Assembly: GCF_007923355.1 (NCBI RefSeq)
Contig: NZ_VOGO01000005.1
Location: forward strand, 1-64,000
DNA length: 64,000 bases
Direction of reading: 5' to 3'
Origin: Falsiphaeobacter marinintestinus
GTDB taxonomy: Bacteria > Pseudomonadota > Alphaproteobacteria > Rhodobacterales > Rhodobacteraceae
The notes beneath the pieces were generated by a model. It had not been told where the DNA came from and ran no database searches. It saw only the letters and a program-made list of their open reading frames with translations. The translations under genes and the position numbers were made by a program. Positions 1 through 8,005 of the stretch are shown here, in pieces; within the stretch, counting starts at the first letter, position 1, and every line of letters begins with the position of its first letter.

Positions 1-130
1 GGTAATAGGTTTGTTCCGTCACTCCGATCTGTCTGATCGCATCAATCCGGGGCATCCCTTGCCCCATCAGAACTTCAACCTGCCGCAACTTCACGACAAT
101 CTCTTCGGGCTTGGGTCTTTTAATGGCCAT
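1..130 (-). CDS. IS3-family transposase OrfA, N-terminal part
   Basis: The first 43 codons of a minus-strand gene starting at an ATG at 130 and running off the window. The protein begins MAIKRPKPEEIV and continues KLRQVEVL then GVTEQTYY, the N-terminal helix-turn-helix signature of IS3-family OrfA proteins, which bind the IS ends and join OrfB by programmed frameshift to make transposase. The rest of the HTH/leucine-zipper region and OrfB lie outside. It is transcribed away from the capsid gene. Confidence 0.8.
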   Translation of the reverse strand, partial: MAIKRPKPEEIVVKLRQVEVLMGQGMPRIDAIRQIGVTEQTYY

Positions 131-168
131 CTCTGATCCTCAGCTTTCCTAATCATAGGGGCGGACCA
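1..168 (-). mobile_element. IS3-family insertion sequence, left-truncated by window edge
   Basis: The end of an insertion sequence. It holds the start of an IS3-type orfA on the minus strand and an outer end that on the minus strand begins TGGTCCGCCCC (about 158-168), fitting the TG...CA ends of IS3 elements. Beyond this point the sequence is an open capsid reading frame, so the junction is placed near 168; the exact edge and any 3-bp target duplication cannot be confirmed because the other IS end is outside the window. Confidence 0.7.
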
Positions 169-204
169 CTTCAAAGGGGGAGGCTCAATTCAAAGGTAAA
201 TAAC

Positions 205-1587
205 ATGGCAAGCCAATCGACAGTCCAAATCGAAACCGCCGAAACTACGGCAACGCCCGCCAGCCTTTCCCCGGTCATGGGCCCGGCGGATCGCAGCGAT
301 CCGCGCAAAGAGTTGAAGCGTGTGAAGGAACTCACCGCCTTGGCAATGCAACCCCTTGCACAGCGCGTGGATGCCCAAACCCGGCTTGAGGGGTGGATCA
401 ATGAAGGCGTGACCATCGAAGCCGCCCAAGTATTTGTAACGAGCGAACTTGCCGCGCAAAGCCCCATCACGCGCCGCGCACCCGATGAAGCGCACTATGG
501 CCGAAATTCGGTCGGTCACTCTTGGGATAACGGCGAGGGGCTCAACAGTATGATCGTTGATGGCATCTATTCACGTGTGAACAGGGCGCACGAGCCGACA
601 ATGGGCCGCGAGTTTGCGGGCGCGTCGCTTTCCGAAATCGCGGACATTTGCTTGCAGAAAAACGGCAAAAGCACCGCTATGGCCTCGGTCGCCTCGCGGG
701 TGGAAATGGCGCTACACGGCACCAGCGACTTCCCTAACATCCTACGCGATGTGGGCAACATGTCGTTGTCAAATGCCTATGAGGCCGCGCAATCGGCCAT
801 TAAACAGACCGGTCGCGAAATCGCCGCATCAAATTTCCGAGCGCTGCATTCCGTCAAGGTTTCGGCTGGCCCTGATCTTGAGGAAGTGAATGAGCAAGGC
901 GAGTTCAAGGCCGGGACGATTGAGGAAGGCGCGGAAACTTTCGCGGTCAAAACCTACGGCAAAATCTTCGGCATCACCCGTCAGGCCATCGTCAACGATG
1001 ATCTCGACGTGTTTTCGAACATGTTCCCGCTGTTGGGCCAAGGCGCAGCCAACACCGAGGCGAAACTGTTCGCCGGACTGCTGGAAGAAAACACCGGGCT
1101 TGGCCCCAAACTCTCAGATGGCAAAACGCTCTTGCATACTGATCACGGCAACCTCGCCCAAGCTACATCGTCACTGTCGGTGACAAGTCTTGGCGATGCG
1201 CGGGTTGCCATGCGCCGCCAGAAAGGTATCGCGGGCGAGGCGATCAATGTGATCCCCTCTTTCCTCGTGGTTCCGCCTGAACTTGAAACGCTCGCTGAGC
1301 AAGTGCTGACTGAAATCGCGGCCAGCGAGGTCGCCAATGCCAACCCATTTGCAGGCAAGCTGAAACTGCTTGTTGAGCCCCGCTTCGGCAGCACAACGGC
1401 TTGGTATCTATGCGCCGCTCCCGGCGCTCCGGACGGCTTGCAGCACGCCTATCTGGACGGCGTAGCCGGGCCTCAACTTTTCACCCGCGAGGGCTTTGAG
1501 GTTGATGGCATTGAATACAAAGTTCGCATGGATTTTGGGGCGGGCTTCACTGACCATCGCGGCTGGTTCATGAGCCCCTCTGCCTAA
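205..1587 (+). CDS. Phage major capsid protein (C-terminal part of a prohead protease-capsid fusion), 5' truncated
   Basis: A 460-residue protein. Residues about 1-95 look like a charged scaffold/linker; from about 100 onward it resembles the major head subunit found in prohead protease-major capsid fusion proteins of alphaproteobacterial prophages, including a long helix-rich region and a C-terminal stretch ending near the motif DGIEYKVRMDFGAG. Family fusions are longer and carry a protease domain in front. Here the reading frame stays open upstream of the ATG at 205 back into the IS end near 168, so the protease part was probably cut away by the IS; the ATG at 205 may not be a native start. 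Probably not functional for head assembly. Confidence 0.65.
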   Translation: MASQSTVQIETAETTATPASLSPVMGPADRSDPRKELKRVKELTALAMQPLAQRVDAQTRLEGWINEGVTIEAAQVFVTSELAAQSPITRRAPDEAHYGRNSVGHSWDNGEGLNSMIVDGIYSRVNRAHEPTMGREFAGASLSEIADICLQKNGKSTAMASVASRVEMALHGTSDFPNILRDVGNMSLSNAYEAAQSAIKQTGREIAASNFRALHSVKVSAGPDLEEVNEQGEFKAGTIEEGAETFAVKTYGKIFGITRQAIVNDDLDVFSNMFPLLGQGAANTEAKLFAGLLEENTGLGPKLSDGKTLLHTDHGNLAQATSSLSVTSLGDARVAMRRQKGIAGEAINVIPSFLVVPPELETLAEQVLTEIAASEVANANPFAGKLKLLVEPRFGSTTAWYLCAAPGAPDGLQHAYLDGVAGPQLFTREGFEVDGIEYKVRMDFGAGFTDHRGWFMSPSA

Positions 1588-1698
1588 GTTGAGGGCGCGG
1601 TACGCCGTGCCCTTACTGATCATGTGGCGGGGTTTTGGTTGTGCCTGTAGCCACATGCAACGGGATGTTTGGTTGTCGACATGCCAGCATCCTTGACG

Positions 1699-1731
1699 GT
1701 CCCGGTGAGGTTTTCCTTCCCTCACCGGGAC
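1699..1731. other. Perfect 12-bp hairpin upstream of the alpA-like gene
   Basis: GTCCCGGTGAGG at 1699-1710 pairs exactly with CCTCACCGGGAC at 1720-1731 across a 9-base loop. No T-run follows, so it is not a simple terminator on the plus strand. It sits 20 bases before the start of the AlpA-like gene. A weaker 8-bp inverted repeat (CATGTGGC/GCCACATG, 1621-1628 and 1650-1657) precedes it. An operator, RNA structure or directionality-factor site is possible. Confidence 0.5.
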
Positions 1732-1751
1732 ACATCCGCCGGAGAATGAAC

Positions 1752-1982
1752 ATGTCAAGTATTGCAATTCCATCGAATGCACCCGCGATCTGCGTCAGCA
1801 AATCAGGCGCCGCCGCCATGCTCAATCTGTCGCCTGGCAAGTTTTCAGAGTTGGTCGAGGCCGGTGCAATGCCGAAACCGCGCTGTGTAGGCTCTCGCCG
1901 CCTGTGGCTGGTGAATGAGCTTTACACTTGCGCAGCGGCGCTCCCTTCGCAGGATGAGGGCGATACTTGGGGCGATCTTTGA
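1752..1982 (+). CDS. AlpA/excisionase-like helix-turn-helix protein
   Basis: A 76-residue protein with a winged-helix/MerR-like DNA-binding arrangement: an early helix (KSGAAAMLNLSPGKF), a turn, then VEAGAMPKPRCVGSRRLW, the wing pattern of AlpA and Xis-type proteins that steer integrase or activate element genes. The ATG at 1752 is chosen because GGAG at 1741-1744 sits 7 bases before it; an ATG at 1746 is in frame but too close to that site, and the reading frame runs open further upstream. Its TGA overlaps the integrase ATG, implying coupled translation with the integrase. Target unknown. Confidence 0.65.
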   Translation: MSSIAIPSNAPAICVSKSGAAAMLNLSPGKFSELVEAGAMPKPRCVGSRRLWLVNELYTCAAALPSQDEGDTWGDL

Positions 1983-3070
1983 TGGCCCGCCGGATCAAAC
2001 GTGAATTTCCCGGTGTGACCGCGTATTTTGATCGCCACCAAAAGCGCCGCTATCGGTTTCGCCAGAAAGGCTTCTCTACCGAAATCCACGGTGAATACGG
2101 CTCTGATGATTTTCGCCGCAATTATGAACGGGCAGTCCGAGGCTACAGATCGCAGGAAATCGGTGCTGCGGCTACAAAGCGGGGCACGATTAATGGTCTC
2201 GTTGTTTCCTATTACAAGAGCCCTGAGTTTGTGTCGCTGAGTGATAGCACAAAAACGACATACCGGCGTGAGATCGAAAGGTTGCGAAATGAGCATGGGC
2301 ATCGGCTGATTCAGCAAATGAAACGCGCCCATGTTGTGAAGCTCTTGGAACCGCTGACAGATCGGCCCTCTGCCCGCAATAATCGCTTGCGGATGCTGCG
2401 AATGTTGCTCAACCATGCCGTTGAAATCGGCTGGCGGTCTGACAACCCAACGGTAGCGATCAAGAAAATGCGCACTGGATCGCAAGGGTTCCACACTTGG
2501 ACTGAGGATGAACTGAACGCATTCTTTGCCTGTCACGAGATCGGCTCAACAGCTCACACGGCTGTGACGCTCATGCTCTACACCGCTTGTTCTCGCGTTG
2601 ATGCGGTTCGGCTTGGTTGGCAGAATGTAAACGGCTCTCGCCTCCAATATCGGCGGCAAAAGACTGAGCGGTTTTCTGAAGTGGTTGTTGATATTCCGAT
2701 CCATCCAGACCTTCAAAGAGTGCTGGATGCTCTGCCCAAATCACAAATGACGTTCCTTGAGACATCCGGCGGGCGCTCGCGTTCGGCAAACGGGTTGGGC
2801 AATGCCATGCGCAAATGGTGCAATGCAGCCAAGCTGCCTGACTGCACTTCTCACGGACTGAGAAAGGCTTGTGCCACACGATTGGCTGAGGCTGGGGCAT
2901 CGGAACGGGAAATCATGGCTTGGACAGGCCACACGTCGCCGCAGATGGTCCAGATCTACGCCGGAAAAGCGCGACGCGGCCTTATGGCTGATCAGGGTTT
3001 CGCAAAGTTGCGGCAGAACGAAACGGGTTCAAGAATTGACGAACCTAATGGAAATGGTTCGACAACATGA
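1982..3070 (+). CDS. int: Tyrosine recombinase/integrase
   Basis: Site-specific recombinase that would insert and excise the element at tRNA-Arg. The 362-residue protein has an N-terminal DNA-binding part, a core-binding SAM-like part (about residues 60-145) and a catalytic domain with the family residues in order: arginine in TACSRVDAVRLG, the HGLR box (SHGLRKACATR), GHTS, and the tyrosine in QIYAGKARRG. Length is normal. The start at 1982 overlaps the stop of the AlpA-like gene (TGATG). The gene reads toward the tRNA, its stop only 40 bases from the tRNA 3' end. It looks intact, so mobilisation of a neighbouring segment remains conceivable. Confidence 0.9.
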   Translation: MARRIKREFPGVTAYFDRHQKRRYRFRQKGFSTEIHGEYGSDDFRRNYERAVRGYRSQEIGAAATKRGTINGLVVSYYKSPEFVSLSDSTKTTYRREIERLRNEHGHRLIQQMKRAHVVKLLEPLTDRPSARNNRLRMLRMLLNHAVEIGWRSDNPTVAIKKMRTGSQGFHTWTEDELNAFFACHEIGSTAHTAVTLMLYTACSRVDAVRLGWQNVNGSRLQYRRQKTERFSEVVVDIPIHPDLQRVLDALPKSQMTFLETSGGRSRSANGLGNAMRKWCNAAKLPDCTSHGLRKACATRLAEAGASEREIMAWTGHTSPQMVQIYAGKARRGLMADQGFAKLRQNETGSRIDEPNGNGSTT

Positions 3071-3109
3071 ATGAAAAACCCAATGAAATCAATTACAAAA
3101 GGGGTGAAG

Positions 3110-3145
3110 TGGCGGACCGAGGAGGATTCGAACCCCCGACCCCCT
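3110..3145. other. Inferred attachment site (att) in the 3' part of tRNA-Arg
   Basis: The integrase gene ends next to the tRNA 3' end, so strand exchange most likely took place in the T arm/acceptor part of this tRNA. The second copy of the core should lie at the far end of the element, left of the window, so the exact core is inferred, not seen. Confidence 0.4.
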
Positions 3146-3186
3146 GATTCGTAGTCAGGTACTCTATCCAGCTGAGCTATCGGTCC
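3110..3186 (-). tRNA. tRNA-Arg (anticodon ACG)
   Basis: A 77-base cloverleaf on the minus strand. The acceptor GGACCGA pairs with TCGGTCC, the anticodon stem is CCTGA/TCAGG with loop CTACGAA (anticodon ACG, read CGN), the T arm carries GGTTCGAATCC, and an encoded CCA end is at 3110-3112. Alphaproteobacterial tRNA-Arg(ACG) is a common integrase target. The gene remains intact after integration, as expected when the element restores the 3' half. Confidence 0.95.
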
Positions 3187-3241
3187 ACTAAGGACGAGCA
3201 TGTAGAGTTAGCCGCAGGGGTTTGCAACCCCAAAATCATAT

Positions 3242-4627
3242 CTAAATCGCGCCATCCCCGCGCGGCAAACAGATTTCGAAAACTGTACCTTCGGGGCCGG
3301 TCTGCTTCAGCGTCAGACGACCGCCATGGCCGCGCACCAGTTCGGACGCGATGGCCAGCCCCAGACCTGACCCGCCTTTTCGCGTGCCGCCCTGAAACGG
3401 CGTAAACAGGTGTTGTTGCGCTTTGGGTGGCAGGCCGGGGCCGGTATCGGCGACTTCGATCCACCAGTCTGCCACATCTTCTCGGCCCGAGATTGTGACC
3501 GTGCCCGGAGACTTGGTCGCCGCGATGGCCTGACGCGCGTTGCGGGTCAGGTTCAGTAGCACCCGGAACAATTGTTCCGGGTCGGCGCGGACGGTCAGCT
3601 GTATCGGGACGGCGTTTTCCAGCACGATGCATCCGTCGGGGTCGGCCAAGGCTTCGCTTTCGACCACGTCTGCCACCACCTCGGACAGATGCACCATGGT
3701 CAGGGTCGGCGCGGGTTCTTCGGCACGCCCAAAGGCCAGCGTGCTTTCACACAGGGACACCGCCCGGGTGATTGACCCCACCAGCTTGGGCGCAAGGCGG
3801 CGCACCAACGGATCTTCGCTGGCCTCGATCCGGTCGGTGAACAGCTGCGCACTGGTCAGGATGTTGCGCAAATCATGGCTGACCTTGGCAACCGCACCGC
3901 CCAGTTGCGCAAGACGCTCGCGCTGTTTCAGGGCCTGGGTCAGCTCTGTTTGAAGCTTTAACAGCGCCTCTTCTGCCTCACGCAGTTCGATCAGGCTGGC
4001 ACTGGGTTGGATGATGCCACGCGCGTCTTCCGGGGCGGCAGCATAGCGTTGCATATACCCGACGACTCCCTTGATCGGTCGCACCAGCAAGGCGCGCACC
4101 GCGAGGAACAAAAGAACCGCCGTAAAAATCGAGATGACCGCCGACAACAAAAGTACGCGCAGGCCATAATCGATCATCGCCTGTCTGAGTGGCGCCGTTT
4201 CCATGGTGATTTCGATCAGCAGTCCGGCCTCGCGCACTGGCGCGCCAATAACCCGGACAATCTGGTTGTCCGGCGTGAATAGCCGTATCATTGCGTCGCC
4301 GATCAACGTCATCGCGCTGGGATCACGCAGATCATAGGTTGCCGAAATCGGCTCGGGAATCGGGGATGACAACACCAGCTGGCGCATTTCGTTCCGCCGC
4401 AGCACCACGTTGAAGACTTCTGCGTTTTCCAAAAGCTCGGCTTCAAGCTCGGTCGCCAGCATGTCATCGGCCAGCAAAGCCAGCGACGCGATCTGGGCGC
4501 GCTCCAGTCGGCCCAGCAGGTAATCTTCGCGAAAACCGGCCACGGACGGGACAAAGATCAACACTTCGGCCAGCATCACGAAGACCGTCGTCAGAATCAG
4601 AAAGCGGCCCGAAAGTGAATTCAGCAT
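3242..4627 (-). CDS. Membrane-bound sensor histidine kinase
   Basis: A two-component sensor kinase of 461 residues. Membrane segments at about residues 9-30 and 156-182 enclose a roughly 125-residue periplasmic sensing domain, followed by a HAMP-like linker and a short coiled coil. The H box is at about 247-260 (KVSHDLRNILTSA, phosphoacceptor His251); the N box (LLNLTRNARQA), G1 (DTGPGLP) and G2 (GGSGLGLAIA) boxes complete the ATP-binding domain. No response regulator gene lies next to it, so it is an orphan here. It lies 14 bases after the oxidoreductase gene on the same strand and may be cotranscribed with it. Signal unknown. Confidence 0.9.
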   Translation of the reverse strand: MLNSLSGRFLILTTVFVMLAEVLIFVPSVAGFREDYLLGRLERAQIASLALLADDMLATELEAELLENAEVFNVVLRRNEMRQLVLSSPIPEPISATYDLRDPSAMTLIGDAMIRLFTPDNQIVRVIGAPVREAGLLIEITMETAPLRQAMIDYGLRVLLLSAVISIFTAVLLFLAVRALLVRPIKGVVGYMQRYAAAPEDARGIIQPSASLIELREAEEALLKLQTELTQALKQRERLAQLGGAVAKVSHDLRNILTSAQLFTDRIEASEDPLVRRLAPKLVGSITRAVSLCESTLAFGRAEEPAPTLTMVHLSEVVADVVESEALADPDGCIVLENAVPIQLTVRADPEQLFRVLLNLTRNARQAIAATKSPGTVTISGREDVADWWIEVADTGPGLPPKAQQHLFTPFQGGTRKGGSGLGLAIASELVRGHGGRLTLKQTGPEGTVFEICLPRGDGAI

Positions 4628-4641
4628 AGTCCCTTTCCCGG

Positions 4642-6060
4642 TCAGGGAAGCCAGCGCTGCACGGCCCCCACAACTCGTTTAACTGTCTGACTATCAAACA
4701 GTCTGGGTGAGAAATAGGCCCCGGCCACACGTTTGTTAAGTTCAGCGTAAGTCGGATAGGGCGCGACCATGGCAGAAACCTGGCTCATCTTCAGACTGTT
4801 GGCGATGGCCAGCGACCACAAGGCGATCAGGTCTCCGGCCTGATGCCCAACGATCGAGGCCCCTACGGGACGCCCCTTGACCACCATCACCTTGATAAAA
4901 CCGGGTGTTTTTCGCTCAGCAATTGCACGGTCATTGTGGTGATAGTCGAACCTTGCGACCTCCAGCCTGTCACCGTGCTGTTCGCGCGCCTGTGCCTCGG
5001 TCAGGCCGACCTGCGCCAGCTCCGGATCGGTGTAAGTGGCCCAAGGGATATGCGATGTCTTGGCCTTGGATGGCAGGCTGAAAAGCGCCGAACGGATGAT
5101 GACGCCCGCATGATAGCCTGCAACATGAGTGAACTGCATGCCCCCCGCCACGTCGCCGATGGCATAGACCCGGCGATTGGTGGTGCGCAGGCTGTCATCC
5201 ACCTTGATCCCGGCGCGGGTGGTTTCGATCCCCGCCGCGTCAAGGGTCAGCCGGTCTGTGTTCGTCTTGCGCCCGACGGCCAGTAAAAGATGCGATCCGG
5301 TAAAGCTGCGACCGTCCGCTGTGTCGACCGTGATGGCCCCGGCCTGCCCGCTGATCGATTTGACCATCGCGTCTTCGGCGATCTCGACGCCCTCGCCGCG
5401 CAACTGGTCCAGAACAACGGCAGCCAGTTCGGGATCATCCTTGCCCAGCGCCTGTGCGCCTTCGATCACGGTCACCTTTGATCCCAGCCGAATATGCGCC
5501 TGCGCCATTTCCATGCCAATCGGCCCTCCGCCGATGATCAACAGATGTGTGGGCCGTTCGCGCAGATCGAACAGCGTTTCGTTGGTCAGGTACGGCACCT
5601 GATCCAGCCCCGGAATCGGCGGCACCAGCGGCGAGGATCCGGTGGCAATCACGATCCGCCGGGCGGTGATGCGATAACGGCCTGCCTCGACCTCGCGATC
5701 AGACACGAAATGCCCGAATTCGCGGATCACCCGAACGCCCAGACCTTCAAAGCGCTCTTGGCTGTCAACCGGTTCGATCTGTTTGATCACACCGCTGACA
5801 TGGGTCATGGCGGCGGCATAATTGACGTCCGCCGCGACCTCGGCCACGCCAAGATCAGCGCTGTGCCCCTTGCCATAAGCCGCCTTCGCGCTTGCGATCA
5901 AAGCCTTGGACGGCACGCAGCCATAGTTAAGACAGTCGCCGCCCATCTTGTGGCCTTCCAACAGCACAACGCTGGCCCCCATCTGCACGGCCCCTGCAGC
6001 GACGGACAGCCCGCCTGACCCTGCCCCAATGACCAGCAGGTCGGTTTTGATCTGTTCCAT
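4642..6060 (-). CDS. Mercuric-reductase/dihydrolipoamide-dehydrogenase-like FAD disulfide oxidoreductase
   Basis: A cytoplasmic flavoprotein of 472 residues. An N-terminal FAD-binding Rossmann motif (VIGAGSGGLSVA) is followed by the redox pair GGDCLNYGCVPSK (two cysteines four residues apart), an NAD(P)H motif (IIGGGPIGMEMAQ), the second FAD motif (YAIGDVAGG) and a dimerisation domain. Where lipoamide dehydrogenases have His-Pro-Thr with the catalytic His, this protein has PYPTYAE, so the usual proton-relay His is replaced and ordinary lipoamide activity is doubtful. The start is the ATG at 6060 just before the FAD motif; a longer frame exists upstream but overlaps the next gene. It sits 5 bases after the VTT-family gene, a pairing often seen; substrate unknown. 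Confidence 0.85.
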   Translation of the reverse strand: MEQIKTDLLVIGAGSGGLSVAAGAVQMGASVVLLEGHKMGGDCLNYGCVPSKALIASAKAAYGKGHSADLGVAEVAADVNYAAAMTHVSGVIKQIEPVDSQERFEGLGVRVIREFGHFVSDREVEAGRYRITARRIVIATGSSPLVPPIPGLDQVPYLTNETLFDLRERPTHLLIIGGGPIGMEMAQAHIRLGSKVTVIEGAQALGKDDPELAAVVLDQLRGEGVEIAEDAMVKSISGQAGAITVDTADGRSFTGSHLLLAVGRKTNTDRLTLDAAGIETTRAGIKVDDSLRTTNRRVYAIGDVAGGMQFTHVAGYHAGVIIRSALFSLPSKAKTSHIPWATYTDPELAQVGLTEAQAREQHGDRLEVARFDYHHNDRAIAERKTPGFIKVMVVKGRPVGASIVGHQAGDLIALWSLAIANSLKMSQVSAMVAPYPTYAELNKRVAGAYFSPRLFDSQTVKRVVGAVQRWLP

Positions 6061-6065
6061 GGGCC

Positions 6066-6794
6066 TCAGGCCTCCTGATTGCCGCGCAGGGCGCGGATGA
6101 TGATGGGAAGGATCGCCAAGGCACACAGCCCCAGAATCGGGCCAATCACATAGGGCTCCCAGATCAGCGACAGATCGGGGTCTTCGCCGCGGGCCAGAAC
6201 CTCGCCCACGCCGACGCCGATCCACGTATAGACGATGCCGCCGGGGATAATGCCCAGCGCGGTGGTCCAGAAAAAAGTCCAGAACCGCACGCCCACCAGG
6301 GCTGGCAGCAGGTTCGCGACAAAGAACGGCACAACCGGCACCAACCGCAACAGGAACAGGACACTGACCTCGTTCTGTTTCAGCGCCTCTTTAAGCTTTT
6401 GAATGCGCCCTTCCGAAGCATCAATACGGGCCGACAGCGTTTCTCCCAGACCAAGACGGGCCGCCAGAAAGATCACCGACGCGCCGATGGTTGCACTGGT
6501 GATGTTCAAAACGGTGCCTGCGGCAAGGCCAAACAGGAAGCCCCCTGTCAGCGACATGACGGCCGCACCGGGCAGGGAAAACGCAACAATAACAACATAA
6601 AGCGCGCAAAATCCCAGCGCGAGCCCCAGATAATTCTGATCGCGAAACGCCAGCAGCGCCTCTTGATTCTCTCGCAGAGTGTCGAAACTCAGGTAGTCGC
6701 CAAGCGTCAGACTGCCGATCACGGCAACTGTCAGGATGGCCATCAACGGCAGGTGCCGCAGCCATCCGGGCCGTTTTCGGGGTGTTTCGGTCAT
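6066..6794 (-). CDS. TVP38/TMEM64-family (VTT domain) membrane protein
   Basis: An inner-membrane protein of about 242 residues with several hydrophobic segments and the VTT core: a glycine-rich re-entrant part (FSLPGAAVMSLTGGFLFG) and the second part (LLRLVPVVPFFVANLLPALVG). DedA/VTT proteins include lipid scramblases or flippases and some act in proton-dependent transport; the role here is unknown. The start at 6794 (MTETPRKRPG) is preferred over an upstream in-frame ATG. It is the first gene of a three-gene minus-strand run with the oxidoreductase and the kinase. Confidence 0.85.
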   Translation of the reverse strand: MTETPRKRPGWLRHLPLMAILTVAVIGSLTLGDYLSFDTLRENQEALLAFRDQNYLGLALGFCALYVVIVAFSLPGAAVMSLTGGFLFGLAAGTVLNITSATIGASVIFLAARLGLGETLSARIDASEGRIQKLKEALKQNEVSVLFLLRLVPVVPFFVANLLPALVGVRFWTFFWTTALGIIPGGIVYTWIGVGVGEVLARGEDPDLSLIWEPYVIGPILGLCALAILPIIIRALRGNQEA

Positions 6795-7093
6795 ATCGGG
6801 GCCTTTTCGCCTGTTTTGTCCTGTGACCAAGATGCGCTGCGGCGCGGCAAAGCAACAGGGTGTTCACGGCGCAGTGACAGCCGCGCCTGTTTTCGTGAAC
6901 GTTGGACGGTCTGGCGGGCCAATTGAAACAGTTCCGCCGCGGCAAATGCCGAAAATTGCGGGAAATGTTGCAGACTTGGGGCGATTCCGCGATCAGAGGG
7001 TTTGACTTGCCCCGGAACCCCCCTTAAAGGACGGACTTCGAATTAACCCGGGCGCCGAATCCGTGCACCCGACGTAAGATTGGAGACGGAGCG
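6795..7093. other. Divergent intergenic region upstream of rpmH
   Basis: About 300 bases between the divergent VTT gene and rpmH. The right part carries a promoter candidate for rpmH (7002-7030). No other convincing gene is seen; no clear DnaA-box cluster was recognised, so an origin is not claimed despite the rpmH-rnpA-yidC neighbourhood. Confidence 0.5.
7002..7030 (+). promoter_or_regulatory. Candidate promoter for rpmH-rnpA-yidD
   Basis: TTGACT at 7002-7007 and TAAAGG at 7025-7030 with a 17-base spacer, about 64 bases before the rpmH start. The -35 box is good, the -10 box weak. Confidence 0.45.
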
Positions 7094-7228
7094 ATGAAAC
7101 GCACCTATCAGCCTTCGAACCTGGTTCGCAAACGCCGCCACGGTTTCCGTTCGCGCATGGCCACCAAGGCCGGCCGCAAGATCCTGAACGCGCGCCGCGC
7201 ACGCGGCCGCAAGTCGCTGAGCGCATAA
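7094..7228 (+). CDS. rpmH: 50S ribosomal protein L34
   Basis: A very basic 44-residue protein beginning MKRTYQPSN and ending [10 protein letters not shown], the full length and signature of bacterial L34, a small protein of the large ribosomal subunit. GGAG lies just upstream of the ATG (7083-7086). It begins the conserved rpmH-rnpA-yidD order and lies 23 bases before rnpA. Confidence 0.97.
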   Translation: MKRTYQPSNLVRKRRHGFRSRMATKAGRKILNARRARGRKSLSA

Positions 7229-7251
7229 GCCAGCCGACACGGTCGAACGAC

Positions 7252-7662
7252 ATGATGCCGCCAGAGGCGCCCGCTGACCAAAAGGCCAACGGGACACCGC
7301 CCCCGGCGGCTTTGTCATGTCTGCAGGTTCTCAAAAACCGTAGCGAATTTCTTGCCGCCGCTCGGGCGCGCCGTCAGGCGGCGACCAGCATGATGGTGCA
7401 GGCCCGCAAGCGTCCCGAGGGCGAAGCAACGGGCATTCGCGTCGGCTTCACCTGCTCCAAGAAGGTCGGCAATGCCGTTGCCCGCAATCGCGCCAAGCGG
7501 CGGCTGCGTGAGGTCGCCCGCGCCGTTCTGCCCACGCACGGCAAAGACGGCTGGGATTACGTGCTGATCGGCTTTCGCGATAAAACTGACGCGCGCCCCT
7601 TCGATAAACTTCAGCAAGATCTTATATTTGCGTTGTCCAAACTGCATGGATCGCGCAAATGA
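7252..7662 (+). CDS. rnpA: Ribonuclease P protein component
   Basis: Protein subunit of RNase P, which trims tRNA 5' leaders. The 136-residue protein has the basic RNR-type motif ([16 protein letters not shown], about residues 77-92) that contacts the RNA subunit and the preceding VGFTCSKK strand. The first 25 or so residues are a proline-rich extension that is common in Roseobacter relatives, and the start could be the ATG at 7252 or 7255. The stop overlaps the yidD start by 4 bases. Confidence 0.95.
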   Translation: MMPPEAPADQKANGTPPPAALSCLQVLKNRSEFLAAARARRQAATSMMVQARKRPEGEATGIRVGFTCSKKVGNAVARNRAKRRLREVARAVLPTHGKDGWDYVLIGFRDKTDARPFDKLQQDLIFALSKLHGSRK

Positions 7663-7901
7663 CCCCGCTTGCCCATATCGCCGCCCTGCCCGTCCGCGCC
7701 TATCGCCTGATTTTCAGCCCATGGGTTGGCTTTAATTGCCGGTATCAACCAACCTGTTCGGCCTATGCGCTGGAAGCGTTGGAAAAACACGGCGCGGTCA
7801 AGGGCAGCTGGCTGGCGTTGAAACGGATTGGCCGATGCCAGCCCTGGGGCAGTTGCGGCTATGATCCGGTGCCGGACCCCAAAACGCCGCATCAGCACTG
7901 A
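7659..7901 (+). CDS. yidD: Membrane protein insertion efficiency factor YidD
   Basis: An 80-residue membrane-associated protein that aids YidC-dependent insertion of inner-membrane proteins. It shows the family core: hydrophobic/amphipathic [21 protein letters not shown] with the conserved CRYQPTCS cysteines, then [21 protein letters not shown] and PWG. The start overlaps the rnpA stop (ATGA). yidC itself lies 2.7 kb downstream. Confidence 0.95.
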   Translation: MTPLAHIAALPVRAYRLIFSPWVGFNCRYQPTCSAYALEALEKHGAVKGSWLALKRIGRCQPWGSCGYDPVPDPKTPHQH

Positions 7902-8005
7902 AACTACGGTTTTGCGCCCACGTCACGACACATCGACTCTGACGTGTCCGGCCAGGCGGGATGGCAAGGCTTGCCCGACCCTCGCAACTGGATTACATCC
8001 GCGTC

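Larger units (their letters stand above)
1..3112. mobile_element. Right end of an integrated phage-like element at tRNA-Arg
   Basis: Capsid gene, AlpA-like regulator and tyrosine integrase lie in one direction and end 40 bases from the 3' end of tRNA-Arg, the classic arrangement of a prophage or phage satellite integrated into a tRNA gene. The left part, including the other attachment site, is outside. The element has been hit by an IS within the head gene, so it is probably defective. Whether it was a full phage or a capsid-carrying satellite cannot be told from this end alone. Confidence 0.7.

Noticed and set aside
6795-7093. Chromosomal origin next to rpmH
   Set aside because: No clustered DnaA boxes or AT-rich unwinding region was recognised.
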